Assembly (NCBI RefSeq): GCF_005434945.1
Contig: NZ_SKCH01000023.1
Span: forward strand, 1 to 57,756
Direction: 5' to 3'
Length of the DNA: 57,756 nucleotides
DNA from: Prescottella subtropica
GTDB lineage: Bacteria; Actinomycetota; Actinomycetes; Mycobacteriales; Mycobacteriaceae
Positions 19,219-28,248 of the stretch are shown here, piece after piece; the stretch's first letter is position 1, and each line of letters starts with the position of its first letter. Under the pieces are notes generated by a model. The model worked only from the letters and a program-made list of their open reading frames with translations, had not been told where the DNA came from and made no database searches. The position numbers and the translations under genes were made by a program.

Positions 19219-19371
19219 GTGAGCACGATTTTCATGTACATCCTGTTCCTCGGCGCCGGGTTCGCACTCGGCGGCGCCTACTCGATGTGGAAGGTCAACA
19301 AGCTCGCCTCCGGTGTGCTCGTGGCGTTGGCGATCCTCGCGGCGGCGTCGGGACTCCTGCGGTTGATCTGA
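19219..19371 (+). CDS. small membrane protein between hisB and the MFS gene
   Basis: A 50-residue protein with two hydrophobic segments (about residues 3-19 and 28-48) linked by [13 protein letters not shown] 19219 lies 4 bp after the hisB stop, and its TGA overlaps the ATG of the transporter gene (TGATG), so it is embedded in the operon. No known family; probably a membrane-associated protein of unknown role. Confidence 0.6.
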   Translation: MSTIFMYILFLGAGFALGGAYSMWKVNKLASGVLVALAILAAASGLLRLI

Positions 19372-20537
19372 TGCGCGAACTCCTGCGGACCCGCGGGATC
19401 CTCATCGCGTTCCTGATGGGCACGACCACGTTCGGTGGCTGGTCGCTGCTGCTGCCGGTGGTGCCGTTGGCGATCGCCGACGGCGGCGGTGGTGCCGCGG
19501 CCGCGGGCGGGTCGACGGCGATCTTCATGGCGACGACGGTGGCCACACAGTTGCGGGTGCCGGCATTGCTGCGGCGGCACGGCTACCGGACGGTGCTGGG
19601 AGTCGGCTGCGTGCTGCTCGGCCCGCCGTCGCTGGCGTTCGTGTGGAGCGTCGACATCGTGCCGGCACTGGCGGTGTCCGCGCTCCGCGGTGTCGGCTTC
19701 GGTCTGGTGACCGTCGCCGGGATCGGCCTGCTCGCCGAACTCGCGCCCCGGAACCTGCTCGGCCGGGTCACCGGCGCGAACGGGGTCGCGATCGCCTCTG
19801 CCCAGATGATCGTGCTGCCGCTGGGTCTGGCGCTGTACAAGACGGGTCAGTCGTCGCTGGTGTTCGTGCTCGGCGCGCTGATCCCGACACTGTCGCTGCT
19901 GTCGATCTCCCGGCTGCCGGCCGTCCCGAAGCCGGGGCTCCCGGCGGGCCGCAAGGGGCTGCCGCTCGGGGTGCTGCTGGTTCCGTGCGTCGCGATGCTC
20001 GCCGTGTCCGCGGCGTACGGGGGCATGTCGTCGCTGCTGTCGATCGCGGTCGCGGACCGGGCGGCCGTGGTCGGGGCGGCGTTGGCGGCGTCGGCCGGTG
20101 CCATGCTCGTGGGCCGCTATGGGGCCGGTGTGATCGCGGACCGGTTCGGCGTCGGGCGCACGCTCGTCCCGGCGCTGCTGCTCGGCGCCGCCGGCACGGC
20201 TGCCTTGGCCGGGGCAGTGGCGGGTGTGGGCGGCGACATCGGACTGATCGGCGGGGCGACGGCGTTCGGTGCCGCGTTCGGTGCCGTCCAGAACGAGGCG
20301 CTGCTGGCACTGTTGGCCTCTGCGGGCCCCGAGCGGGTCGGCGCGGCCAGTGCCGCTTGGAACATCGCGTACGACGGCGGCACCGGCATCGGGTCGATCG
20401 CGCTCGGTGTCGTCGCGGGGGCGGCAGGATATCCGGCGGTGTTCTGGCTCGCCGCGATCGTGATCGTGGCCGTCACACCCGTCGCGGTGTGGCCGCGGGC
20501 CGTTGCTGCGACATCGGTCGAGAGTCGCCCGCAGTAA
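19371..20537 (+). CDS. MFS transporter
   Basis: A 388-residue protein with about 12 transmembrane segments and a basic middle loop (RKG near residue 200). It begins [31 protein letters not shown], and [23 protein letters not shown] is an MFS-like helix. The second half repeats with [18 protein letters not shown], the MFS motif-A position. No substrate can be assigned. It sits between hisB and hisH. Confidence 0.85.
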   Translation: MRELLRTRGILIAFLMGTTTFGGWSLLLPVVPLAIADGGGGAAAAGGSTAIFMATTVATQLRVPALLRRHGYRTVLGVGCVLLGPPSLAFVWSVDIVPALAVSALRGVGFGLVTVAGIGLLAELAPRNLLGRVTGANGVAIASAQMIVLPLGLALYKTGQSSLVFVLGALIPTLSLLSISRLPAVPKPGLPAGRKGLPLGVLLVPCVAMLAVSAAYGGMSSLLSIAVADRAAVVGAALAASAGAMLVGRYGAGVIADRFGVGRTLVPALLLGAAGTAALAGAVAGVGGDIGLIGGATAFGAAFGAVQNEALLALLASAGPERVGAASAAWNIAYDGGTGIGSIALGVVAGAAGYPAVFWLAAIVIVAVTPVAVWPRAVAATSVESRPQ

Positions 20538-20593
20538 CCGCCCGCAGAAGCCGTCAGCAGGGGCCGACGCACCCGACCGCTAGAGTCACGGCC

Positions 20594-21229
20594 ATGACCG
20601 CACGCAAGGTTGCTCTCCTCGATTACGGCTCCGGAAATCTGCACTCGGCGCAGCGCGCCCTCGCCCGCACCGGGGCCGAGATCGAGGTGACGAACGACCC
20701 GTACGTCGCCCTGAACGCGGACGGTCTCGTCGTCCCCGGTGTCGGCGCGTTCGCGGCGTGCATGGAGGGGCTGCGGGAGGTTCGGGGCGAACGGATCATC
20801 GGGCAGCGGCTCGCCGGTGGCCGCCCGGTCCTCGGTATCTGTGTCGGCATGCAGATCCTGTTCGAGCGCGGCGTCGAGCACGGGGTGGAGGCCGACGGCT
20901 GCGGTGAATGGCCCGGCACCGTCGAACGGCTCGAGGCGGACGTGCTGCCGCACATGGGCTGGAACACCGTCGACGCCCCCGCCGACAGCGTCCTGTTCGC
21001 GGGCATGGACGCCGACACCCGCTTCTACTTCGTGCACTCGTACGGCGTCCGCCGCTGGGAGCTGCCCGAACCGGAGGTGCTCGCCCCGCCGAAGCTGACG
21101 TGGGCGCAGCACGGCGACCGGTTCCTCGCTGCCGTCGAGAACGGCGCCCTGTCGGCCACCCAGTTCCATCCCGAGAAGTCCGGTGACGCCGGCGCCCAAC
21201 TGCTGGAGAACTGGGTCCGCGGCCTGTGA
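20594..21229 (+). CDS. hisH: imidazole glycerol phosphate synthase, glutamine amidotransferase subunit
   Basis: A 211-residue class I amidotransferase that supplies ammonia to HisF. The catalytic Cys lies in [13 protein letters not shown]; the His and Glu lie in TQFHPEKSG. Start ATG 20594. Separated from the MFS gene by 56 bp, so an internal promoter may exist. Overlaps the following small gene by four bases. Confidence 0.96.
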   Translation: MTARKVALLDYGSGNLHSAQRALARTGAEIEVTNDPYVALNADGLVVPGVGAFAACMEGLREVRGERIIGQRLAGGRPVLGICVGMQILFERGVEHGVEADGCGEWPGTVERLEADVLPHMGWNTVDAPADSVLFAGMDADTRFYFVHSYGVRRWELPEPEVLAPPKLTWAQHGDRFLAAVENGALSATQFHPEKSGDAGAQLLENWVRGL

Positions 21230-21477
21230 CCGGCGGCCCCGGCCCGGACGGCGACGGCGACGGCGACCTGTCGCTCGCGAAGCTCGCGCTGGCGACGATG
21301 GGCACCGGGGCCACGATCCTGATCGTCGCGGCGGTCCTCGTCGTGGCGTTGCGGCCGGGGCCGATCCCGGGGCTCGTCATCGCCCTCGCCGGGATCGTCG
21401 CGGCGATCGCGGCGATGGGTGCGGTGTCGAAACGCATGACCCGCCGTGCGTTCGGCGATCGGGGACGTGACGGGTGA
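21226..21477 (+). CDS. small membrane protein between hisH and priA
   Basis: An 83-residue protein with an acidic, glycine-rich start ([12 protein letters not shown]) and two transmembrane segments (about residues 22-42 and 47-68), ending in a basic tail ([15 protein letters not shown]). GTG 21226 overlaps the hisH stop. Same spot in related genomes holds a small membrane gene, as I recall, but its function is unknown. Confidence 0.65.
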   Translation: MTGGPGPDGDGDGDLSLAKLALATMGTGATILIVAAVLVVALRPGPIPGLVIALAGIVAAIAAMGAVSKRMTRRAFGDRGRDG

Positions 21478-21523
21478 CGACCCGGGGCCCGGGTGTGGCC
21501 GGGGACCCATTAGGATCGGCGCG

Positions 21524-22258
21524 GTGAGCCTGGTCCTTTTGCCTGCTGTAGATGTCGCCAACGGTGAAGCTGTTCGCCTCGTTCAGGGAGAGGCGGGAAG
21601 CGAGACCAACTACGGTGCGCCCCGCGACGCCGCCCTGGCGTGGCAGAACGACGGTGCCGAGTGGGTGCATCTGGTCGATCTCGATGCCGCGTTCGGTCGC
21701 GGCTCCAACCGTGAACTGCTCGCCTCGGTCGTCGGCGAACTCGACGTCAAGGTCGAACTGTCCGGCGGAATCCGCGACGACGCCTCCCTCGAGGCGGCCC
21801 TCGCGACCGGTTGCGCCCGCGTCAACCTGGGCACCGCCGCCGTCGAGAACCCCGACTGGTGCGCCCGCGCCATCGCCAAGCACGGCGAGCGTATCGCCGT
21901 CGGTCTCGACGTCAAGCTGATCGACGGCGACTACCGGCTGCGCGGCCGCGGCTGGGTGTCCGACGGCGGCGACCTGTGGGAGGTCCTCGAGCGGCTGAAC
22001 CGGGACGGCTGCTCGCGGTACGTCGTCACCGACGTCAGCAAGGACGGCACGCTGACCGGCCCGAACCTGGAACTGCTCAGCGCCGTGTGCGCCGCCACCG
22101 ATGCACCGGTCGTCGCGTCCGGCGGTGTCTCGACCATCGCCGACCTCGAGGCCATCGCCGGTCTCGTCGGGGAGGGTGTCGAGGGGTCGATCGTCGGAAA
22201 GGCGCTCTACGCAGGACGATTCACGCTGCCCGAGGCACTCGCCGCGGTGTCGCGCTAG
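21524..22258 (+). CDS. priA: phosphoribosyl isomerase, bifunctional HisA/TrpF
   Basis: A 244-residue (beta/alpha)8 barrel. The N-terminal catalytic Asp is in [19 protein letters not shown]; the second catalytic Asp is in [12 protein letters not shown]. In actinobacteria this protein (PriA) serves both histidine and tryptophan synthesis because trpF is absent. No trpF lies beside the trp genes in this window, which fits. Start is GTG 21524, 46 bp after the small membrane gene. Confidence 0.93.
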   Translation: MSLVLLPAVDVANGEAVRLVQGEAGSETNYGAPRDAALAWQNDGAEWVHLVDLDAAFGRGSNRELLASVVGELDVKVELSGGIRDDASLEAALATGCARVNLGTAAVENPDWCARAIAKHGERIAVGLDVKLIDGDYRLRGRGWVSDGGDLWEVLERLNRDGCSRYVVTDVSKDGTLTGPNLELLSAVCAATDAPVVASGGVSTIADLEAIAGLVGEGVEGSIVGKALYAGRFTLPEALAAVSR

Positions 22259-22271
22259 GACGGAGCCCGCG

Positions 22272-23087
22272 ATGAACCGCACCTCGGACCCGCAGACGTT
22301 GCTGGCGATCGCCGGCGACGTGCTCGACGGTGCCGCGGGACGGTTCGTCGCGGGACTCGGCGCGCCGAGCGCGGTCCACAAGGGCCCCAAGGACTTCGCG
22401 ACCGAGGTCGATCTGGAACTCGAACGGACGATCACCGCGGAACTCGAACGCCGCACCGGCATCGAGGTCCACGGCGAGGAGTACGGGGGACCGGCGACGC
22501 ACTCCGGTGACGTGTGGATCCTCGACCCGATCGACGGCACGTTCAACTACTCGTCGGGTCTGCCGACGGCGGGGATGCTGCTGGCGCTGCTGCGGGACGG
22601 TGTTCCGATCCTGGGCCTGACGTGGCTGCCGCTCACCGCGGAGACCTTCGCGGCCGTCGCCGGTGGGCCGCTCCACCGCAACGGGATTCCGTTGCCGCGG
22701 CTCGAGAAGCGGACACTCGCCGACTCGATGATCAGCTTCGGCGCGTTCAACCTCGACAGCGGCGGCCGTTTCCCCGGCCCGTACCGGTTCGCGCTGCTCG
22801 GCGAGCTGAGCCGGGTGTCGTCGCGGATCCGGATCCGCGGCTCCACCGGCGCCGACCTCGCCTACACGGCGTCCGGAAGTTTCGGTGGCGCAGTCGTGTT
22901 CGGCCACCACGTGTGGGACAACGCGGCCGGGGTCGCGCTGGTGCGGGCGGCCGGCGGCATCGTCACCGACCTGCACGGCGACGACTGGCACATCGGCTCG
23001 AAGTCGGTGCTCGCGGCCGCACCCGGCGTCCACGCCGAACTTCTCGACATACTTCACGCTCTGGGTGATCCCGGAGACGCGGCCTGA
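22272..23087 (+). CDS. impA: inositol monophosphatase family protein
   Basis: A 271-residue magnesium-dependent phosphatase of the IMPase group. Metal motifs are KDFATEVDLELE, HGEEYGG, WILDPIDGTFNYSSG and VWDNAAGVALVRAAGG. It sits between priA and hisF, exactly as impA in mycobacteria. Substrate may be inositol phosphate or histidinol phosphate; a histidinol-phosphatase role is attractive because the local HisB lacks that domain, but this is inference. ATG 22272 follows GGAGCC. Confidence 0.85.
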   Translation: MNRTSDPQTLLAIAGDVLDGAAGRFVAGLGAPSAVHKGPKDFATEVDLELERTITAELERRTGIEVHGEEYGGPATHSGDVWILDPIDGTFNYSSGLPTAGMLLALLRDGVPILGLTWLPLTAETFAAVAGGPLHRNGIPLPRLEKRTLADSMISFGAFNLDSGGRFPGPYRFALLGELSRVSSRIRIRGSTGADLAYTASGSFGGAVVFGHHVWDNAAGVALVRAAGGIVTDLHGDDWHIGSKSVLAAAPGVHAELLDILHALGDPGDAA

Positions 23088-23102
23088 AGGAGGGCCACAA
23101 CG

Positions 23103-23876
23103 ATGACTCTGGCTGTTCGGGTGATACCGTGCCTCGACGTCGACGCGGGACGCGTCGTCAAGGGCGTCAACTTCGAGAATCTGCGGGACGCGGGCGATCC
23201 CGTGGAACTCGCCGCCACCTACGACGCGCAGGGCGCCGACGAGCTCACGTTCCTGGACGTCACCGCGTCCAGCGGTGACCGCGGCACCATGCTCGACGTC
23301 GTCACCCGCACCGCCGAACAGGTGTTCATTCCGCTCACGGTCGGCGGCGGTGTCCGCACCGTCGACGATGTCGACCGACTGCTGCGCGCCGGCGCCGACA
23401 AGGTCAGCGTCAACACCGCGGCCATCGCCCGCCCCGAGGTGCTGCGAGAGATGTCGCAGCGCTTCGGGTCGCAGTGCATCGTGCTGTCCGTCGACGCCCG
23501 CACCGTGCCCGCCGGTCAGGAGCCGACCCCGTCCGGGTGGGAGGTCACCACGCACGGCGGTAAGCGGAGCGCCGGCATCGACGCCGTCGAGTGGGCCACC
23601 CGCGGCGCCGAACTGGGGGTGGGGGAGATCTTGCTCAACTCGATGGACGCCGACGGCACCAAGGCCGGTTTCGACCTGGCCATGATCCGCGCGGTCCGCG
23701 CCGCCGTCGACGTCCCGGTCATCGCGAGCGGCGGCGCCGGTGCCGTCGAGCATTTCGTGCCGGCCGTCGCGGCCGGGGCCGACGCGGTCCTCGCGGCGAG
23801 TGTCTTCCACTTCGGGGAGATGACGATCGGCGACGTGAAGAACGCGATGCGCGCGGAAGGGATCACCGTCCGATGA
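23103..23876 (+). CDS. hisF: imidazole glycerol phosphate synthase, cyclase subunit
   Basis: A 257-residue barrel enzyme that works with HisH. The catalytic aspartates are in [15 protein letters not shown] and in CIVLSVDAR. Other motifs are [30 protein letters not shown] and [22 protein letters not shown] precedes ATG 23103. Overlaps hisI by four bases. Confidence 0.97.
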   Translation: MTLAVRVIPCLDVDAGRVVKGVNFENLRDAGDPVELAATYDAQGADELTFLDVTASSGDRGTMLDVVTRTAEQVFIPLTVGGGVRTVDDVDRLLRAGADKVSVNTAAIARPEVLREMSQRFGSQCIVLSVDARTVPAGQEPTPSGWEVTTHGGKRSAGIDAVEWATRGAELGVGEILLNSMDADGTKAGFDLAMIRAVRAAVDVPVIASGGAGAVEHFVPAVAAGADAVLAASVFHFGEMTIGDVKNAMRAEGITVR

Positions 23877-24220
23877 GTCTCGACCCCACGATCGCCGCGA
23901 AACTCGAGCGCAACGACGCCGGACTGTTCAGCGCCGTCGCCCAGGAGAAGTCGACCGGCGCAGTCCTCATGGTCGCCTGGATGGACGACGAGGCCCTCGC
24001 CCGCACCCTCGCGACGCGGAAGGGCACCTACTATTCGCGGTCCCGGCAGCAGTACTGGGTCAAGGGCGAAACCAGCGGCCACACCCAGTACGTGCACGAG
24101 GTGCGCCTCGACTGCGACGGCGACAGCATTCTGCTGATCGTCGACCAGGAGGGCGCCGCCTGCCACACCGGCACGCACACGTGCTTCGACACCGAGGTGC
24201 TCCTGAGCCCGGAGGACTGA
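23873..24220 (+). CDS. hisI: phosphoribosyl-AMP cyclohydrolase
   Basis: A 115-residue zinc enzyme. Motifs are [38 protein letters not shown], and the metal-binding CDGD and CHTGTHTCF. It is the monofunctional cyclohydrolase without a HisE domain; hisE is not in the window. ATG 23873 overlaps the hisF stop. Confidence 0.96.
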   Translation: MSLDPTIAAKLERNDAGLFSAVAQEKSTGAVLMVAWMDDEALARTLATRKGTYYSRSRQQYWVKGETSGHTQYVHEVRLDCDGDSILLIVDQEGAACHTGTHTCFDTEVLLSPED

Positions 24221-24301
24221 TCCGGCCGGCCGTGCATCTTTCGCGCGCCACCGGGTACCCGGACGGCACAGGTGTCGTGCGACGGAAGGTGGTGCGCGGT
24301 C

Positions 24302-24976
24302 ATGCGTGTCGAACCCGGAACGGTGGTGGTGTACACCGATGTGGCGTGCGGATGGTCGACGCTCGCGCTGCACCGGTTCTATCGGGAGCGGGAACGAGCG
24401 CACCTGACCGACGCGGTGCGGGTCGATCACCGACTGTTCGCGCTCGAGGACCTCAACCGGGTGCCGACCCCGAAACGGGTCGTGGACGCCGAGATCCCGG
24501 TGCTGGGGGCACTCGAACCCGGGCTCGGGTGGAGCCTGTGGCAGCGGGATCCGGCGCAGTGGCCGGGCACGTCGCTGCCGGCGAACGAGGCGGTGCACGC
24601 CGCGAAGCTGCAGTCGCTGCGGGCCGCGGAGGAACTCGACATGGCGATCCGGCTCGCGTTCTTCCGTGACAGCCGCCCCGTCCACCTGACGTGCGAACTG
24701 TGCGAGATCGCCGCGGCGTGCCCACACGTGGACGTCGACGTGCTCGCCGAGAACCTCGACGAGGGCACGGCCCGGGCCGCGATGATGCGGGACTACCGCA
24801 CCCGCGGCGACCGGGTGCAGGGCAGCCCGCACTTCTTCCTCGCGGACGGCTCCGACACCCCCAACCCGGGCATCGTGCTGCACTGGGTGGGGGCGCCCGG
24901 CGTCGGATTCCCGGTCGTCGACTCGGACGATCCGACCGCCATGGCGGACCTGGTCCGCCGCGCCGCGGAGCGGTGA
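24302..24976 (+). CDS. DsbA-like thioredoxin-fold protein
   Basis: A 224-residue cytoplasmic protein of the DsbA/FrnE type. After the first strand (VVVYTDVACGWSTLALHRFY) the active-site CxxC reads CGWS, so only one redox cysteine remains. The cis-proline loop reads QGSPHFFL. Other cysteines (CELCEIAAAC) lie near residue 130-140. It may be a glutathione-transferase-like or isomerase member rather than a disulfide oxidase. Start ATG 24302. Convergent with the STAS gene, 14 bp apart. Confidence 0.8.
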   Translation: MRVEPGTVVVYTDVACGWSTLALHRFYRERERAHLTDAVRVDHRLFALEDLNRVPTPKRVVDAEIPVLGALEPGLGWSLWQRDPAQWPGTSLPANEAVHAAKLQSLRAAEELDMAIRLAFFRDSRPVHLTCELCEIAAACPHVDVDVLAENLDEGTARAAMMRDYRTRGDRVQGSPHFFLADGSDTPNPGIVLHWVGAPGVGFPVVDSDDPTAMADLVRRAAER

Positions 24977-24990
24977 CACGGACCCGAGGT

Positions 24991-25437
24991 TTACCCGTCT
25001 GCGGTGTGGAACGCGCCCTCCGTGCGTTCGTAGACGAGCGCGGCCTCGACGGTGGGCCGGCACGTGAGCTGCCGGCGTGTCCCGGTCGCGTCGAGTGCGC
25101 GGTAGACCCCGCGGGTGGCGGTGACGAGGGCGAAGTCGATGCCGTGGCTTTCGGTGAGATCCTTCGCCTCCACCAGGGCCGCGGTCGCGTCGACGCTCAC
25201 GAAGTCGGTGTGTGAGAGGTCGAGGACGATGAGGTCGCCGGCCTCGATGCCGCTCGCGGTGAGTTCGTGCAGGGCACCGCGGTACGCGCAGCGGAAATCG
25301 TCGACGGTGCGCATGTCGAGGCTGTCCGGGTATGCGACGACCACGGCCGACGCCGGGGTGTGGGACAGCAGCAGTCCGGTCTCGGGAACGGCGTCGAAAC
25401 GCGGCATCGTGGTGGTGGACAGGGCAGACTCGGGCAC
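24991..25437 (-). CDS. STAS domain protein, probable anti-sigma factor antagonist
   Basis: A 148-residue SpoIIAA/RsbV-like protein. The STAS core is at about residues 30-115. The phospho-acceptor loop, normally DSSG, reads VDATAAL, so the usual phosphorylated Ser is Ala and a Thr follows. It lies 57 bp downstream of the sigF-like gene in the same direction, forming an anti-sigma/sigma/antagonist set. It may bind the anti-sigma factor without phosphorylation control, or use the Thr; both are inference. Start ATG 25437 follows a GGAGG site. Confidence 0.8.
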   Translation of the reverse strand: MPESALSTTTMPRFDAVPETGLLLSHTPASAVVVAYPDSLDMRTVDDFRCAYRGALHELTASGIEAGDLIVLDLSHTDFVSVDATAALVEAKDLTESHGIDFALVTATRGVYRALDATGTRRQLTCRPTVEAALVYERTEGAFHTADG

Positions 25438-25494
25438 GGTGTACCTCCGTCCCGTCGGGTGAGGTGCCTTCCGGGTGTTCGGTCTCCCTCGTTT

Positions 25495-26283
25495 CTAACA
25501 CCGACCCGGGTCGCTGTACAGGTCACGAAGCTTGCCGAGCGTGTCCGCGAGGATGCGGGAGACGTGCATCTGGGAGACGCCGATGCGTTCGGCGATCTGG
25601 GTCTGGGTCTGGTCGCCGAAGAACCGGAGCAGCAGTACCGTCCGTTCGCGATCGGACAGACCCTCGAGAAGGACACGAATCGTTTCGTGGTCCTCGACGC
25701 CGGCCAGGTCGGAGTCGTCGTCGCCGAGGACGTCCGCGATGGTCGACCCGGGCCCAGGCCCGGCAGGCGTCGCATCGACGGACAGCGCCTGATAGCCGCT
25801 CGCCGCCTGCAGTCCCTGTACGACGTCCTCCTCGGAGACACCCAGTTCACCGGCCATCTCGCGGGGGGTCGGGGCCCGGCCCAGCCGCTGCGACATCGCC
25901 GTCGCGGTCCGGGTCATCTCGAGATGCAACTCCTTGAGGCGGCGCGGCACCCGGACCGCCCACCCGGCGTCGCGGAAGTGCCGGCGCACCTCGCCCATGA
26001 TGGTGGGGACCGCGAACGCCAGGAAGTCGCACCCCCGGTCGACGTCGAACCGGTCGACGGCGTTCACCAGGCCCAGGCTCGCCACCTGGAGGAGATCGTC
26101 GTACGGTTCGCCACGGCGGTCGAACCGGTGCGCGATGTGCTCGGCGAGGGGGAGGCAGCGGGTGATGATGGACCGGCGGACCTCGTCGCGCGCCGGATCG
26201 TCGGGTGTGAGTGACGCCAACTCCGTGAACATCGGTTTCACGTCGCGGTACTCGTCGGAGCGTTCGACGGCCCGTCGGGTCAC
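25495..26283 (-). CDS. sigF: SigB/SigF/SigG-type RNA polymerase sigma factor
   Basis: A 262-residue sigma-70 family protein of the general-stress group. Region 2 reads HRFDRRGEPYDDLLQVASLGLVNAVDRFDVDRGCDFLAFAVPTIMGEVRRHFRD. Region 3 starts PRRLKELHLEMTRT. Region 4 has ERTVLLLRFFGDQTQTQIAERIGVSQMHVSRILADTLGKLR. GTG 26283 overlaps the stop of the upstream anti-sigma gene by four bases. The name sigF is by analogy; several paralogues exist in such genomes. Confidence 0.88.
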   Translation of the reverse strand: MTRRAVERSDEYRDVKPMFTELASLTPDDPARDEVRRSIITRCLPLAEHIAHRFDRRGEPYDDLLQVASLGLVNAVDRFDVDRGCDFLAFAVPTIMGEVRRHFRDAGWAVRVPRRLKELHLEMTRTATAMSQRLGRAPTPREMAGELGVSEEDVVQGLQAASGYQALSVDATPAGPGPGSTIADVLGDDDSDLAGVEDHETIRVLLEGLSDRERTVLLLRFFGDQTQTQIAERIGVSQMHVSRILADTLGKLRDLYSDPGRC

Positions 26284-26720
26284 GTCGCGTCCCCGCTGCA
26301 CATCGTGAACGAGATCGTCACCGACACGTACTCGCCGCCGTCGTGGTCGTGGTCGCGGTCGACGGAGAGGGTGTCGGTCAGGGTGCGCAGCACGTGCCAG
26401 CCGAAGCGACTCTCGATCGGGGTGTCCGCCCCCGCCGCGGTCGCGGTGACCGCGGCGGAGAAACGGAACGTGTCGGGGGACAGCCGGAACCGGCAGACGA
26501 TCACGGTGTCGGGAACCGCGATACGCAGCAGCGTGCTGCATGCTTCGTCGACGGCGAGACGCAGATCGGCGAGCTGGTCGAGATCCATGTTGCACTGCCC
26601 GGCCAGGGCCGTGGACACGCCGCGCAGCGGCCCCAACTGGGCGGACTCGGCCGGGGCCCGCAGTTCGAGGGTGGGGGCGGATCCGTCCGGCTGTGCCGTG
26701 GTTGCGCAGGTGTGCGTCAT
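26280..26720 (-). CDS. anti-sigma factor, HATPase (RsbW-like)
   Basis: A 146-residue GHKL-type serine kinase/anti-sigma factor. The N-box region reads LADLRLAVDEACSTLLRIA; the usual Asn is a Ser or Thr here. The later ESRFGWHVLRTLTDTLSV region is the G-box area. It is expected to sequester the sigma factor encoded directly downstream, with which it overlaps. ATG 26720 follows GCGAGGAG. A SigF-type promoter lies 62-87 bp upstream, implying autoregulation. Confidence 0.82.
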   Translation of the reverse strand: MTHTCATTAQPDGSAPTLELRAPAESAQLGPLRGVSTALAGQCNMDLDQLADLRLAVDEACSTLLRIAVPDTVIVCRFRLSPDTFRFSAAVTATAAGADTPIESRFGWHVLRTLTDTLSVDRDHDHDGGEYVSVTISFTMCSGDAT

Positions 26721-26781
26721 GACTCCTCGCTGCGGGTTCCGGTCTCGGCGGCGCGGCGTGCTGGTCGCCCGTGTCGCAGAG

Positions 26782-26807
26782 ATTCCCGAGTGGTGCGAGT
26801 TCCAAAC
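26782..26807 (-). promoter_or_regulatory. SigF/SigB-type promoter for the anti-sigma/sigF operon
   Basis: On the minus strand GTTTGG and GGGAAT are separated by 14 bp, close to the GTTT-N-GGGTAT pattern of SigB/SigF promoters. It lies 62 bp upstream of the anti-sigma start, suggesting that the sigma factor activates its own operon. Confidence 0.5.
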
Positions 26808-26927
26808 GTGTCGGCGCACCCAGCCTCCCACGGATACGGGTCGACCGTTCGGGCCCGACGTGGTTACGGTGGCATCGGGGGCGCACGAGGGTCGCCATCC
26901 TCGGTAGCCGACGATCCGGAGGACGTC

Positions 26928-27197
26928 ATGACCGAAACACTCCAGAATCTCAGCCCGCGCCACAATCCCGATCCCGAACCCGGTCACATCCCCGACCTCG
27001 AACCCGGGGGTGGCGTCCCGGCCGGTTCGACGCCACCCGAGTCCGAGGGCATATCGGACCTCGCCGGCCACGAACCGGACACCCGGAACCGTTTCCCGGT
27101 GACGGGGATCGCGACCGTCGTCGTGGTCGCGGCGATCGCCGTCACGTTCGTCGTGGTCGCGATCGGGTTGCTCCTGATGGTCGCCGGAGGTGGGTGA
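26928..27197 (+). CDS. DUF6480 family membrane protein
   Basis: An 89-residue protein with a proline-rich start (NPDPEPGHIPDLEPGGGVPAGSTPPESEG) and one C-terminal transmembrane helix (about residues 60-86). This arrangement matches what I recall of DUF6480 proteins in actinobacteria, whose function is unknown. GGAGGACGTC precedes ATG 26928. It is divergent from the anti-sigma gene. Confidence 0.75.
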   Translation: MTETLQNLSPRHNPDPEPGHIPDLEPGGGVPAGSTPPESEGISDLAGHEPDTRNRFPVTGIATVVVVAAIAVTFVVVAIGLLLMVAGGG

Positions 27198-27203
27198 CGT
27201 CGG

Positions 27204-27359
27204 TCAGTACCAGTGGCGTCGGCCGCCCACCGCCCGGCCGGTGGCACCGATCAGGGCGAGGATCACGCCGATGACGAGCAGTACGATGCCGATCGTCCAG
27301 ATGATCGAGATCCCGGTGAGGAAACCGATCAGCAAGAGGATCAAACCCAGGACAATCAT
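27204..27359 (-). CDS. DUF6131 family small membrane protein
   Basis: A 51-residue protein with two transmembrane helices (MIVLGLILLLIGFLTGIS and TIGIVLLVIGVILALIGATGRAVG) ending GGRRHWY. This closely resembles the actinobacterial DUF6131 family. ATG 27359 follows GGAGACG. It has a SigF-type promoter just upstream, so it is probably a stress-induced envelope protein. Convergent with the DUF6480 gene. Confidence 0.75.
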   Translation of the reverse strand: MIVLGLILLLIGFLTGISIIWTIGIVLLVIGVILALIGATGRAVGGRRHWY

Positions 27360-27392
27360 CGCTTCGTCTCCTTCTGTGGGACCGATGACCGG

Positions 27393-27417
27393 ATACCCCG
27401 TCGGCGCCGGCGGAAAC
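27393..27417 (-). promoter_or_regulatory. SigF/SigB-type promoter for the DUF6131 gene
   Basis: On the minus strand GTTTCC and GGGTAT are separated by 13 bp, a very good match to SigB/SigF promoters. It ends 34 bp before the DUF6131 ATG, a normal leader length. Confidence 0.6.
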
Positions 27418-27461
27418 ATCCCGGGCGCGCCGCCGTCGGGTGAGTTGGCACAATCTCCGCC

Positions 27462-27641
27462 ATGCCTCTCATCCAGATCAGTCAGACCCCCGGCCTGACC
27501 GCCGACCAGAAGCGCGATGTCATCGCCGCCGTCACCGCCGCGTACGCGGAGGCGGCGGGCAAGAACGCGTCGTCGGTGTGGGTCACCCTCACCGACGTAC
27601 CCCGCGAGAACTGGGGTGTCGGCGGCGTGCCGCTGGGCTGA
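27462..27641 (+). CDS. 4-oxalocrotonate tautomerase family protein
   Basis: A 59-residue tautomerase. The catalytic proline is in place directly after the initiator Met (MPLIQISQTPGLT), followed by the usual helix (ADQKRDVIAAVTAAYAEAAG) and VWVTLTDVPRENWGVGG. Physiological substrate is unknown. ATG 27462 is 12 bp from the MarR gene's convergent end at its other side. Confidence 0.9.
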   Translation: MPLIQISQTPGLTADQKRDVIAAVTAAYAEAAGKNASSVWVTLTDVPRENWGVGGVPLG

Positions 27642-27652
27642 GTCCCGCCGGG

Positions 27653-28147
27653 TCAGGCCTTGCCGGTGCCGGCGGCGATACCGCGGTCGAGTTGATCGAT
27701 CAGGGCGTCGCCGAGCACCGACAACTGTGCCACCTGAGTGGCGTCGAGACCTGCGAACACGAGCGCCTGGACGGTCCGCACATGTCCGGGGGCGGCCTCC
27801 GCGACCGTGGTCAGGCCGTCGTCGGTGAGGACGGCGAACGCGCCGCGGACACCGGGAACCGTGTCGCGGCGCACCCAGTCGCGTTTCTCCATCCGGGTCA
27901 CCACGTGCGACAGCCGGGACAGCGACGCGTTGGCGTGCGCCGCCAACTCGGACAGCCGCAACCGCCGCTCGTCGGCCTCGGACAGGGCCGCGAGAACGAA
28001 GTACTCGAAATGGGTGAGTCCCGAATCGCGCTGCAACTGGGTGTCGAGCGCCGCCGGTAGCCGGGTGACGAGGGCGACGAGGGTCTGCCACGCGTCCTGC
28101 TGTTCGGGCGTGAGCCACGGGATGTCGGTGCTGTCGGGCGTGCTCAT
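27653..28147 (-). CDS. MarR-family regulator
   Basis: A 164-residue winged-helix protein: [52 protein letters not shown] is the DNA-binding core. No ligand is evident. ATG 28147 follows a GGGAG site; an in-frame GTG at 28168 is less likely. It is divergent from trpE and shares a 142-bp intergenic region holding a large inverted repeat that could be its operator. Confidence 0.85.
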   Translation of the reverse strand: MSTPDSTDIPWLTPEQQDAWQTLVALVTRLPAALDTQLQRDSGLTHFEYFVLAALSEADERRLRLSELAAHANASLSRLSHVVTRMEKRDWVRRDTVPGVRGAFAVLTDDGLTTVAEAAPGHVRTVQALVFAGLDATQVAQLSVLGDALIDQLDRGIAAGTGKA

Positions 28148-28208
28148 GGCTCCCAGGGTGTCAAACACCGGAACGGCACCGATCGACCGGGGAACGGACG
28201 CCGCCGCT

Positions 28209-28248
28209 GTGCGCCTTTTCGGTGGTACCCACTACCAAAAAGGCGCAC
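28209..28248. promoter_or_regulatory. large inverted repeat between the MarR gene and trpE
   Basis: Perfect 11-bp arms, GTGCGCCTTTT (28209-28219) and AAAAGGCGCAC (28238-28248), enclose an 18-base loop (28220-28237) containing a second, imperfect repeat (GGTGGTACC/CACTACC). As DNA it could be an operator for MarR; as RNA it would be a long hairpin in the trpE leader. No T-run follows it. Confidence 0.6.
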
